This document shows, piece after piece, positions 7,368-15,038 of a stretch of 32,376 bases of DNA. Below the pieces are notes generated by a model. The model ran no database searches. It had not been told where the DNA came from and worked only from the letters and a program-made list of their open reading frames with translations. Origin of the DNA: Streptomyces sp. Ru72 (GTDB lineage Bacteria > Actinomycetota > Actinomycetes > Streptomycetales > Streptomycetaceae); the NCBI RefSeq assembly GCF_002920635.1, contig NZ_PQSR01000089.1, forward strand, positions 1 to 32,376, in the 5' to 3' direction. Positions within the stretch are counted from its first letter, which is position 1, and every line of letters begins with the position of its first letter. Position numbers and translations under genes: made by a program.

Positions 7368-8282
7368 ATGCCGGGACCACTTCAGGGCAAGGTCGCACTC
7401 GTCGCCGGGGCGACGCGGAGCGCGGGGCGGGGCATCGCCGTGGAACTCGGCGCCGCCGGGGCCACGGTCTACGCCACCGGGCGCAGCACCCGCCGGCGGC
7501 GCTCCGAGTACGACCGGCCCGAGACCATCGAGGACACCGCCGACCTGGTGACCGCGGCCGGTGGGCACGGCATCGCCGTACCCACCGACCACCTCGTTCC
7601 CGCCCAGGTGCGCGCCCTGGTGGACCGCATCGACCGCGAACAGGGGCGCCTGGACATCCTCGTGAACGACATCTGGGGCGCCGAGAAGCTGTTCGAATGG
7701 GACACCCCGGTGTGGGAGCACGACCTCGACAAGGGGCTGCACCTGCTGCGGCTCGCCCTCGACACCCATGCCATCACCAGCCACCATGCGCTGCCCCTGC
7801 TGCTGCGCACCCCCGGCGGCCTGGTCGTGGAGATGACCGACGGAACCGCCGAGTACAACCGCGACACCTACCGGGTCTCCTTCTTCTACGACATCGCCAA
7901 GGCGGCCGTGCTGCGCATGGCGTTCGCCCTCGGCCACGAACTGGGGCCACGCGGCGCCACCGCGCTCGCCCTGACCCCCGGCTGGCTGCGCTCGGAGCTC
8001 ATGCTCGAGCTGTACGGGGTGACCGAGGACAACTGGCGCGACGCCCTCGCGCGCGAACCCCACTTCTGCATCTCCGAGAGCCCGTACTACGTCGGCCGCG
8101 CCGTCGCCGCGCTGGCCGCCGACCCGGACGTCTCCCGCTGGAACGGCGCGTCGCTCTCCAGCGGACGGCTCGCCCAGGTCTACGGCTTCACCGACCGGGA
8201 CGGCAGCCGTCCCGACGCCTGGCGCTACCTCGTCGAGGTGCAGGACGCCGGCAGGCCGGCGGACGCGACGGGATACCGCTGA
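7368..8282 (+). CDS. SDR-family oxidoreductase with atypical active site
   Basis: 304 aa from the ATG at 7368, preceded by GGAGGT. The Rossmann fold opens ALVAGATRSAGRGIAVELG, with VYATGRSTRRRR suggesting NADP binding through basic residues. YxxxK is present as YDIAK, and PGWLRSEL follows as in other SDRs. Two usual motifs deviate: NNAG is replaced by NDIWG, and the catalytic serine position reads EMTDGT without an obvious serine. This is like the DHRS1-type branch of actinobacterial SDRs whose substrates are unknown. It lies about 105 bp after the MBL gene in the same direction, so it may be in the same operon, perhaps reducing or oxidising a pathway carbonyl or alcohol. Confidence 0.85.
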   Translation: MPGPLQGKVALVAGATRSAGRGIAVELGAAGATVYATGRSTRRRRSEYDRPETIEDTADLVTAAGGHGIAVPTDHLVPAQVRALVDRIDREQGRLDILVNDIWGAEKLFEWDTPVWEHDLDKGLHLLRLALDTHAITSHHALPLLLRTPGGLVVEMTDGTAEYNRDTYRVSFFYDIAKAAVLRMAFALGHELGPRGATALALTPGWLRSELMLELYGVTEDNWRDALAREPHFCISESPYYVGRAVAALAADPDVSRWNGASLSSGRLAQVYGFTDRDGSRPDAWRYLVEVQDAGRPADATGYR

Positions 8283-8436
8283 CCCCGGCGGCCACCGTGC
8301 GGCGGGGCTGAACGGCGCCCAGGATGGGCAGGGAACACGTCGTCCTGGGCGACGGCGCCCCCAAGGGTGACGACGGTCGGCTCCGGCCGGTCCACGGTGC
8401 CCGGCCCCGCCCCGCTACGACGAAAGCAGGAGTCGC

Positions 8437-9405
8437 ATGCAGTACGTGAAGCTCGGTTCGACGGGTCTCGAGGTGTCCCGGATCTGCCTGGGCTGTATGA
8501 GCTTCGGCCTGCCCGACCGCGGCACCCATACCTGGACCCTCGACGAGGAGGCCTCCCGGCCGTTGATCCGGCGGGCGCTCGACGCCGGCATCACCTTCTT
8601 CGACACCGCCAACGTCTACTCGGACGGCACCAGCGAGGAGATCGTCGGCCGGGCACTCGCCGAGTACGCCCGGCGTGACGAGATCGTCCTGGCGACCAAG
8701 GTGCACGGCCGGATGCGGCCCGGACCCAACGGCGGCGGCCTGTCCCGCAAGACCATCATGACGGAGATCGACCACAGCCTGCGCCGCCTCGGCACCGACT
8801 ACGTCGACCTCTACCAGATCCACCGCTTCGACCCCACGACCCCCGTCGAGGAGACGATGGAGGCCCTGCACGACGTGGTCAAGGCGGGCAAGGCCCGCTA
8901 CATCGGTGCCAGTTCGATGTACGCATGGCAGTTCTCCAAGGCGCAGTACACGGCCCGGCTGAACGGCTGGACACGCTTCGTCTCCATGCAGAACCACTAC
9001 AACCTCCTCTACCGCGAGGAGGAGCGCGAGATGCTGCCGCTGTGCGCGGACCAGGGCGTCGGCACCCTGCCCTGGAGCCCACTGGCCCGCGGGCGCCTCG
9101 CCCGTGACTGGGACGAGACCAGCGAGCGCAGCCGCACCGACGAGTTCGGCAAGAAGCTCTACCAGGAGGGCGACCGGGAGATCGTCGAGGCGGTGGCCTC
9201 GGTCGCCTCCGAACGGGGCATCCCGCGCGCCCAGGTCGCCCTGGCCTGGCTGCTGCACCAGGACACCGTCGCCGCACCCATCGTCGGCGTCACCAAACCC
9301 CAGCACATCGACGACGTCGTCGCGGCGGTCGACATCGAGCTCACCGACAAGGAGATCCAGGCACTCCAGGAGCCGTACACGCCGCACGCGATCAGCGGCC
9401 ACTGA
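8437..9405 (+). CDS. Aldo/keto reductase
   Basis: 322 aa TIM-barrel aldo/keto reductase. The tetrad is intact: Asp56 and Tyr61 in FFDTANVYSDG, Lys88 in ATKVHG and His129 in YQIHRF. The NADPH site includes QNHYNLLYREEE, PWSPLARGRLAR and the late GVTKPQHIDD. It resembles the AKR group that includes YajO- and aryl-alcohol-dehydrogenase-like enzymes, which reduce aldehydes using NADPH. It ends the catabolic block and is closed by a strong terminator. Aromatic aldehydes produced upstream are plausible substrates, but that is inferred from position. Start ATG is preceded by GAAAGCAGGAG-like purines. Confidence 0.9.
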   Translation: MQYVKLGSTGLEVSRICLGCMSFGLPDRGTHTWTLDEEASRPLIRRALDAGITFFDTANVYSDGTSEEIVGRALAEYARRDEIVLATKVHGRMRPGPNGGGLSRKTIMTEIDHSLRRLGTDYVDLYQIHRFDPTTPVEETMEALHDVVKAGKARYIGASSMYAWQFSKAQYTARLNGWTRFVSMQNHYNLLYREEEREMLPLCADQGVGTLPWSPLARGRLARDWDETSERSRTDEFGKKLYQEGDREIVEAVASVASERGIPRAQVALAWLLHQDTVAAPIVGVTKPQHIDDVVAAVDIELTDKEIQALQEPYTPHAISGH

Positions 9406-9419
9406 CGTCTGCCGTCCAC

Positions 9420-9454
9420 AAGGGGCCGGTGCGCGATGCGCGCACCGGCCCCTT
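9420..9454. terminator. Bidirectional hairpin terminator between AKR and sigma factor
   Basis: A perfect 15-bp stem, AAGGGGCCGGTGCGC / GCGCACCGGCCCCTT, with a 5-nt loop sits between the two convergent stop codons (9405 and 9466). It can serve both genes. Confidence 0.9.
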
Positions 9455-9465
9455 CGTGACGCGGT

Positions 9466-9954
9466 TCAGGGAGAGTCGGCCAGCCACGGCCTGACCTGCC
9501 GGCGCGCCTCATGCAGACGGGACTTCAGGGTGCCCAGCGGGACACCGACGCGTTCGGCGACCTCCGCGTACTCCAGTTGGCAGATGTCCCGGTACACCAG
9601 CGGCGCCACCAGGTGCGGGTGTTCGCGCTCCAGCCGCTCCAGCGCCTCCAGCAGGTCCACGCGGGACCCGGCGATCACCCTGGTGGTGCGCGGATCCACG
9701 TGCTGCGCGGCGTCGATGGCCGCCGGCTGCTCGGCGGCCCGCCGCTTCAGCTCCCGGTACCTCTGCCGGGCGCAGTTGGTGACCACCGTGTACAGCCAGG
9801 TGCTGAAGCGGCTGCGGCCCTGGAACGTCGTGATCCGCCGGGCAACCTGCAACAGCACGTCCTGCGCCGCCTCCTCGGCGTCCTCCCGGCACGGCAGGAA
9901 GCACCCGCAGCGCCGCACCACCTCCTGTTGGATCCGCTGGAGCAGCGCGTCCAC
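9466..9954 (-). CDS. ECF-type RNA polymerase sigma factor
   Basis: About 162 aa from a GTG at 9954 (MDALLQRIQQEVV). Region 2 is seen in EDAEEAAQDVLLQVARRI and the FSTWLYTVVTNCARQ helix; region 4 in YRDICQLEYAEVAERVGVPLGTLKSRLHEARR, cited in parts. It would direct RNA polymerase to a small regulon. The N-terminal part carries CGCFLPC, three cysteines where ECF factors rarely have any. No anti-sigma gene is adjacent. A longer ATG reading to 10134 is Gly/Arg-rich low-complexity sequence antisense to the kinase stump and is rejected. The GTG lacks a clear Shine-Dalgarno, and its promoter would have to lie inside the kinase remnant, so the 5' end may be damaged or rewired. Confidence 0.8.
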   Translation of the reverse strand: MDALLQRIQQEVVRRCGCFLPCREDAEEAAQDVLLQVARRITTFQGRSRFSTWLYTVVTNCARQRYRELKRRAAEQPAAIDAAQHVDPRTTRVIAGSRVDLLEALERLEREHPHLVAPLVYRDICQLEYAEVAERVGVPLGTLKSRLHEARRQVRPWLADSP

Positions 9955-10611
9955 CGTGACCGGCGCCGGCCGACCGCGGAGGCCTTCGCCGACGAACTCG
10001 ACCGGCTCGCCGGACCGTCGTCCGCGCCGGCCCCCCGGCGGCCCCGCCGCCGTCGCGGCGGCGCGGTCCTCGCCCTGGCCGCGGTGGCCGTCGCGGGCGC
10101 CGCCGGAACCGCCACCACCCTGCTGCTGCGGCACACCGCTGCGGCGAACGTGACCGTGCAGGACTCCACCGGGCGCCTGCGCGCCGCCGTGCCCGCGGCC
10201 GGGGCCGACAGTTGCGCGACGCCGGCTGGAACCCCCGGGGAACTGGGCCTGCCGGCCGTGCAGGAGCCCGCCCTCGCCGTCGCGGACGACCTCTCACGCT
10301 GGCAGGACCTGAGCACTTCTGTGAACGGGGCGTTCATCGGGCTGAGCGAGCACGGGGACCCCTCCGCCAAGGTGCGCGCACTGGACCACGCCGGCTGCCG
10401 CTACGAGGGCAGCCGTGACTACCGCGGCACGGTCTGGCAGGGCCGCATACGCACCTGGAACGACTGCGACGGAGGCAAGGGCTCCGTGACGGAGGCCGCC
10501 CTCGCCCCGGCAGACGGCGCGGACGGACCCCGGGTCTACGTCCAGCTGCGCCAGGACGGCGGCAGCGACCGGACCGACCGGATCCTGGATTCGGTGCGTG
10601 TCACGGGCTGA
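9955..10611 (+). pseudogene. 5'-truncated Ser/Thr protein kinase: C-terminal tail, TM segment and sensor domain only
   Basis: The plus-strand frame shows strong coding bias from about 9955. It begins RRRPTAEAFADEL, which reads like the last helix of a Hanks-type kinase domain (DPxxRPTAxxFxxxL), then a Pro/Arg juxtamembrane stretch, one TM helix (GAVLALAAVAVAGAAGTATT) and a roughly 150-residue extracytoplasmic part with PALAVADDLSRW, CRYEGSRDYRG and VYVQLRQDGGSDRTD. That tail resembles sensor regions of Streptomyces Ser/Thr kinases. No ATG or GTG precedes this in frame after 9955 until inside the TM helix (near 10084); the only upstream option in the intergenic end is TTG 9928, which overlaps the sigma gene. 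The kinase lobe is absent. Most likely a deletion or inversion remnant; a short membrane protein from a rare start is the alternative. Confidence 0.65.
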
Positions 10612-10763
10612 CGACCGACGCGACACGACCGGCGGCCGCCCCGACCGCGGCGGGACGCGCCGCCCGGCCCACTGAGGAACGCGCCGTCCCGTGCCCCCGT
10701 ACACGCCGCGCGCCACAGCCGGACGTCGCGAACTTTTCCGCCCGAGCGGGCATCGGACAGAAG

Positions 10764-10809
10764 GACGGAGCATCTCGCTCCGTCGAGAACGCCCGCGCAC
10801 GGCGCGGGC
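10764..10809 (+). promoter_or_regulatory. Two consecutive leader hairpins before the DUF4232 lipoprotein
   Basis: GACGGAGC-N5-GCTCCGTC (10764-10784) and GCCCGCGC-N3-GCGCGGGC (10791-10809) are two perfect 8-bp stems, the second ending 10 nt before the RBS. They could modulate mRNA stability or access to the RBS. The rest of 10612-10833 shows no clear motif. Confidence 0.4.
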
Positions 10810-10833
10810 GGCACGAGCTGAGGAGCAATGGAC

Positions 10834-11562
10834 ATGGTGACCTTCCGGCGCGGCACATCGGGCCCCGACCTCGAGTGCACGGCCCCCTTCCTGACGGCGC
10901 GACGCGTGGTGTCCGCGCTGGGCGCGGTCGCCGCCCTGACGCTGCTCACCGCCTGCGGAGGCGACCACGGCACCGCGGGTGCTCCGCAGAAGCTGCCCGG
11001 CACGGCCCAGCCCGCCTCCGGCGACCGGTCGCCCGGCGGGGGCACCGCGACGAGTGCGGGCGGCACCTCCGCCGACCCCGCGGCATCGGGCGGCACCCGC
11101 CCCGCGTCCTCCGCGGCGGCCACCGGGGGCAGCACGACGAGCGGCAGCCGTTGTCACACGTCCGAACTGCGCGCGTCCGTCGGGGCGAACAACCCCGGAG
11201 CAGGGCAGGAGAACTTCCCCCTGGTCCTGACCAACCGCTCCGGACGCACCTGCACCATCGACGGCTACCCGGGCGCCGCCTTCGTGGACGCCTCCGGCAA
11301 GCAACTGGGCCCGGACCCCAAACGCAGGCCGGGCAGCCCCACGAAGGTCACGCTGGCGCCGGGCAGAAGCGCCTGGGCCGGACTGACCTTCTCCAACCCC
11401 GAGGTCAGCGGCGCCCGCACGGCCACACCCGCGGCCCTCCTGATCACCCCGCCGGACGAGAAGGCCACCTTGAAGGTGACGTGGTCGGGCGGTGCGGTGC
11501 CCGTGTCAGGGACCTCCTCCTCCGTCTTCCTGACGACCTTCCAGCCCGGCACCGGAGCCTGA
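10834..11562 (+). CDS. DUF4232-type lipoprotein
   Basis: 242 aa. An N-terminal basic region is followed by a hydrophobic helix and lipobox LLTAC-GG near residue 32, so the protein should be lipidated and face outside. A 70-residue Ser/Thr/Gly/Ala/Pro linker leads to a C-terminal domain of about 135 aa. Its conserved features are CHTSELRASVG, FPLVLTNRSGRTCTIDGYPG and LAPGRSAWAGLTF, with a cysteine pair in the first and second motifs. This is the DUF4232 beta-sandwich common in actinomycete secreted proteins; function is unknown. I choose the ATG at 10834 because GAGGAG stands 8 nt before it; the ATG at 10828 is only 2 nt from it. A strong terminator follows. Confidence 0.85.
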   Translation: MVTFRRGTSGPDLECTAPFLTARRVVSALGAVAALTLLTACGGDHGTAGAPQKLPGTAQPASGDRSPGGGTATSAGGTSADPAASGGTRPASSAAATGGSTTSGSRCHTSELRASVGANNPGAGQENFPLVLTNRSGRTCTIDGYPGAAFVDASGKQLGPDPKRRPGSPTKVTLAPGRSAWAGLTFSNPEVSGARTATPAALLITPPDEKATLKVTWSGGAVPVSGTSSSVFLTTFQPGTGA

Positions 11563-11577
11563 ACCGCCCTGCCTCCG

Positions 11578-11607
11578 ACCCCGCTGCCCGCTCCCAGGCA
11601 GCGGGGT
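11578..11607 (+). terminator. Hairpin terminator after the lipoprotein
   Basis: An 11-bp stem, ACCCCGCTGCC / GGCAGCGGGGT, with an 8-nt loop starts 15 nt after the stop codon. Confidence 0.8.
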
Positions 11608-11753
11608 TCGTCAAGGAACCGCCACCGTTGTCACAGGACGGCAACACCTCTTTCGCCCCCCGATCTTCTCCGCCGCACCGGCCCATCGAACCCGTCGACC
11701 ACACGGCACGACGGCTCCGCCCGGAGCCGCACGACGAGGAGACGGCGAGGAAC

Positions 11754-11844
11754 ATGAACGGCATCTCACGCAGGACAGTCGCCGCTCGGCGGCCGGGCGG
11801 AGTTCCCGGGCACGCCCGCGTCAGCCGCGGCGACCGCGAACTGA
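11754..11844 (+). pseudogene. Possible stump of a Tat-exported protein gene
   Basis: After a GAGGAG/GCGAGG-rich stretch, an ATG begins MNGISRRTVA, a twin-arginine-like start. The frame then loses character. Dropping one base near 11784 gives LGGRAEFPGTPASAAATAN and a stop at 11842-11844, which looks like the end of a signal peptide with Ala-X-Ala cut sites. Only this fragment remains before the 3' end of the opposite-strand glycosyltransferase. The call is weak because the segment is short. Confidence 0.25.
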
Positions 11845-11852
11845 GCGGTCCC

Positions 11853-13979
11853 TCATCGGCGTTGTCCGCACCGGTAGAGCCGGAGACGGTCGGAGCCCGT
11901 GCCGCCGTACGCCGTCGGCGGCACCGCCGTGCAGTGCGTGGTGACCCAGCGAGTGATCGCGGTCGTGGTGGGCGACGCGACGGTACCGGTGTGCTGGGCC
12001 GTCGCTTCGTGCCGGGCGCTTGCCCCGTGGCCATCGGCCTTCAGCTGCCGCGCTGCCGCGCCTGTGCCACGGAGGGCGACGAAGCGCAGTTCGCCGGAGC
12101 CGACGAGTCGGCCGAGTCCGTCGGGGGAGGGGTAGGGGACCTGTCCGGTGAAGCCGCCCATGGGCAGCACGGGCGCGTCGGCTGCGATGACGTAGGGCGC
12201 GGCGTCCGCCCAGTCCGGCATGGCCACGAGGTACTTGGCGCCGTTCCGGTGCGCCGACAGGTAGGCCAGCAGCCGTGCGCGCGGCGGCGTGAGCCGGGTC
12301 GGTCCGCCGCTCCCCGAGCGGCTGGCGGGCCCCACCCTGCCCATGCCGCCCGGCTGGTTGTAGCGCGGGGACAGTGCTGATGCCGACCAAACGGCCGGTA
12401 CCAGGAGCACGGCGGCGAGGCCGACCGCCAGGCCGGCCATGGCTGTTCGCGGCCGGCGGGCCAGCGGAGCGCGGCCTGCGCCGGTGAGTACCAGGGACAC
12501 GACGCACAGGCCGACGGCGGCGGGAGCCGGCCACCCGAAGAAGTGGCGGTAGTGCAGGGTCAGGGCCGCGGCCCACAGGACGTTCGCGGCGGTCACCGCC
12601 GGAAGGCCCCAGGCGTGGCGGCTTCCGGCCCCGTACGCCCCCCAGGCCCGCACCAGGCCCGCACCGCTCAGCGCCGCGAGGGCCACGGCGACGACGCCCA
12701 TGTAGTACGTGTGGCCGGTGACGCTGCCGAAGCTGAACGCGGCGAAGAAGGTGGCCAGCCACACTCCCCACAGCAGATACCCCGCGAGCGCCGGATCGGT
12801 GCGGGGGACACGGCGGCGCCGCGCGGCGGCGAGACCCCATGCAAGGGCGCACCCGGCCAGCGGGTACAGCCAGCCCGTCTGGGTGGCGAGGCCCGGGCTG
12901 AACATCTTGAGCACGCTGTTGCCCATGCCCGGGCCCCTGTGCTGTGCTCGCCCTGCGAGGCGGCCGGTGCGACCGGCCTCCCTCGCCGAACCGCCGTCAC
13001 CCGGGCCGCTGTCGGTGGCCGCGTGGTCGGGGCCCGTCTCGCCGGTGACGACGCTGCCCGTGTCCGCCGCGTCCACACCCAGCGAGGTGAAGCGGGTCAG
13101 GAAGTTGTAGCCCACGACCATGCCCAGGGCCGAGTTGTTCGTGGTGCCGTCTATGTAGGGACGCGACTGAGCGGGGACGGCGGCCGCCACGGCAACCCAG
13201 GAGACCGACACCGCCACGGCGACCGCGCCGGTCACCGCGACATGGCCGATCCTGCGCCGCAGGCTGATGGGGGCGGCCACCAGATACGTGACGGCCAGGG
13301 CCGGCAGCACCGCCCAGGCCTCCAGCATCTTGCACTGGAACGCCACGCCGACCCAGACGCCGGCCGCCAGCAGGGTGCGCAGCCGGGCGCGCATGACGGC
13401 CCGCCAGGTGGCCTCGGCGGCCAGGAGCAGCAGCAGGACGAACGGCGCGTCCTCCACGATCGACCGGCCCAGCCCCACGGCCACCGGGGTGAGCGTCAGG
13501 AACGCCGCGGCCAGCAGCCCCGCCGGGACGCCGGCCCAGCGGCGCACCAGCAGGTGCAGGAGGAGGACGCAGGCCACGCCCTCGATCGCCTGGGGCAGCA
13601 CCAGTGCCCAGGGGTGGAAGCCGAAGACCATGGCCGACAGCGCCTGCGGCCACAGGAAGCCGGGCTCCTTGTCGAGAGTGATGGAGTTGCCCGGGTCGAA
13701 CGAACCGAAGAAGAACGCCACCGGGTTGTCGGTCATGCTGCGCACGGCGGCGGCGTAGAACGTGTGGTAGACGCTGTGGTCGATGCCCCACGTGCAGAGA
13801 ATCGCCGAAAGCGCCGCAATGGCCGCCAGCACCGGGAGTTCGTAGCGCGGCCGTGGCGGCCGTGGCCTTCGGGGAGGTGGCTCCCCGTCGTGCGTGCGGG
13901 CCGCGGCGGTCCCGGCCGCCGTACCCCTCGTCGGTGTCGCGTCGCGCGCTGTGGTCTGCTCCGAATGAGCGCTGAGCAT
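11853..13979 (-). CDS. GT39-like membrane glycosyltransferase (ArnT/YkcB type)
   Basis: 708 aa polytopic protein. A charged Pro/Arg-rich N-terminal tail (1-45) precedes many TM helices. The first loop has the conserved acidic region of GT-C enzymes: AVRSMTDNPVAFFFGSFDPG with SITLDKEPGFLWPQ, which contains DKEPG as in this mannosyltransferase-like group. A long extracytoplasmic stretch (about 300-345) is Gly/Ser rich. The C-terminal soluble domain begins RLTPPRARLLAYLSAHRNGAKYLVA (cited in part) and resembles the tail common to actinobacterial homologues. It probably transfers a sugar from a polyprenyl-phosphate carrier to a cell-envelope acceptor on the outer face. GGGAAGG lies 6 nt before the ATG. 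Acceptor and sugar are unknown. Confidence 0.88.
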   Translation of the reverse strand: MLSAHSEQTTARDATPTRGTAAGTAAARTHDGEPPPRRPRPPRPRYELPVLAAIAALSAILCTWGIDHSVYHTFYAAAVRSMTDNPVAFFFGSFDPGNSITLDKEPGFLWPQALSAMVFGFHPWALVLPQAIEGVACVLLLHLLVRRWAGVPAGLLAAAFLTLTPVAVGLGRSIVEDAPFVLLLLLAAEATWRAVMRARLRTLLAAGVWVGVAFQCKMLEAWAVLPALAVTYLVAAPISLRRRIGHVAVTGAVAVAVSVSWVAVAAAVPAQSRPYIDGTTNNSALGMVVGYNFLTRFTSLGVDAADTGSVVTGETGPDHAATDSGPGDGGSAREAGRTGRLAGRAQHRGPGMGNSVLKMFSPGLATQTGWLYPLAGCALAWGLAAARRRRVPRTDPALAGYLLWGVWLATFFAAFSFGSVTGHTYYMGVVAVALAALSGAGLVRAWGAYGAGSRHAWGLPAVTAANVLWAAALTLHYRHFFGWPAPAAVGLCVVSLVLTGAGRAPLARRPRTAMAGLAVGLAAVLLVPAVWSASALSPRYNQPGGMGRVGPASRSGSGGPTRLTPPRARLLAYLSAHRNGAKYLVAMPDWADAAPYVIAADAPVLPMGGFTGQVPYPSPDGLGRLVGSGELRFVALRGTGAAARQLKADGHGASARHEATAQHTGTVASPTTTAITRWVTTHCTAVPPTAYGGTGSDRLRLYRCGQRR

Positions 13980-14192
13980 GGGTGGCCTTCCCGGACTGCC
14001 GCTGTCTTCTCACCGTCGCGTCGGCCCGTTGCGCGGCACGTGCGACCGGATGATCCGACTACGAAGAAGTAGGCATTCCGTGGCCGTGTCGCATGAGACG
14101 TACAGGACGTTGGTAAGAGCCCGCTCCTTTGGGACGGGCACCCGGCGCGGAGGTGGCGCACGGGTGACCGGAGCATTGCGGAAGGGTGAGAG

Positions 14193-14231
14193 GCGTCCGG
14201 CCGGTCCGACGGCTGCGGACGGGCCGGACGC
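14193..14231. terminator. Terminator-like hairpin after the maltokinase-cap gene
   Basis: GCGTCCGGCC / GGCCGGACGC pairs over 10 bp, with a nested GTCCG / CGGAC stem inside the loop. It lies about 30 nt past the stop of the minus-strand gene ending at 14262 and shields the glycosyltransferase promoter. Other parts of 13980-14261 show nothing further. Confidence 0.6.
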
Positions 14232-14261
14232 AGCGGGCCGGACGTGAGCCGGCGCAGCGGG

Positions 14262-14933
14262 TCAGGACCCGGCGCGGTGAAGGGCGGCGAACACCCCGCG
14301 GTGCTCACCGCCGTCCGGCGAGCGCCAGCCCGCGGTGACGTCGCCCGTGGCGTCGGCCGGTGCCGTTGCCCCGGGTTCCAGGACGCGCGTCACGCGGAGG
14401 TTCAGCGACGAGGGGGCCGCGGAGCCGGTCGCCTGCACAGTGACACAGGTGTCGTGGGATCCGTCGGTCACAGTCGTCGTGACGCCCCCGGTCGCCGCCG
14501 GCGTACCCGTGAACCGGACGGTGACGGACCGGTCGGGTGTGTCGGACAGGCTCTGCGCCTGGGGTTCGGCGCGCCCCTCGAACAGCGCCAGCAACTGAGC
14601 GACGAGCACCGGGTCGTGCGTACCGTCGTAGATCCATCGCCGCCCCAGCACACCGTGCTCGGAGGTGCCGACGAGCGCCTGTTCGGCTCCTTCGAGGGGC
14701 GCGCCCCGGTAACTCAGCGGTACGTGGTACGAGACCGGCGCCGGTCCGGACTCGTCGGTGGCCACCAGGAACTCGATCCCGACCGCGCCCTCCGGGTCGT
14801 CCAGCCGGAATCCGCCGGTCCTGGACAGCTCCGGCGCGCGGCCCGTGCCGACGTACCAGGACCGGGTGGGGAGCCAGGCGGTGAGGAGCTCCAGCTTGGT
14901 CGGGGTCATCGTGGTCTTGTGGATGATCGCCAT
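14262..14933 (-). CDS. Maltokinase N-terminal-cap-like domain protein
   Basis: 223 aa. The first about 110 residues (MAIIHKTTMTPTKLELL, WLPTRSWYVG, ELSRTGGFRLDDP, PLSYRGAPLEGAE, LGRRWIYDGTHDPV) match the pattern of the cap domain found at the N-terminus of actinobacterial maltokinase (Mak), here without any kinase domain. The C-terminal half (VTVRFTG, VTVQATG, LNLRVTRVL) is beta-rich. Mak makes maltose-1-phosphate for the GlgE glucan route; a free cap protein might bind glucan-related ligands or partners, but no role is established. The ATG at 14933 follows from the conserved MAIIHKTT start. It diverges from malic enzyme with about 105 bp between. Confidence 0.82.
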   Translation of the reverse strand: MAIIHKTTMTPTKLELLTAWLPTRSWYVGTGRAPELSRTGGFRLDDPEGAVGIEFLVATDESGPAPVSYHVPLSYRGAPLEGAEQALVGTSEHGVLGRRWIYDGTHDPVLVAQLLALFEGRAEPQAQSLSDTPDRSVTVRFTGTPAATGGVTTTVTDGSHDTCVTVQATGSAAPSSLNLRVTRVLEPGATAPADATGDVTAGWRSPDGGEHRGVFAALHRAGS

Positions 14934-15038
14934 GCCCGCGAACCTATCCGATCCTCCCTCCGACGCTGCGGTGAAGGAGTGAAGGAACACGTCCTGTCGG
15001 CGGGGTGGACGGTACCGAAGCGGGGCATGGGGAAGAGA

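Noticed and set aside
9955..10134. Longer sigma-factor N-terminus
   Set aside because: Gly/Arg-rich low-complexity sequence antisense to the kinase remnant, whose codon bias is clearly real in the plus frame.
12543..14072. Plus-strand open frame opposite the glycosyltransferase
   Set aside because: Arg/Gly/His-rich shadow with no motifs; the minus strand has TM helices and DKEPG.
13980..14261. tRNA or small RNA gene in the gap
   Set aside because: No cloverleaf or conserved arm could be found; only a terminator-like hairpin stands out.
14244..15026. N-terminal extension of malic enzyme
   Set aside because: The extra 260 codons are antisense to the cap-domain gene and low-complexity; homologous sequence starts near LLADPLLNKGTAF.
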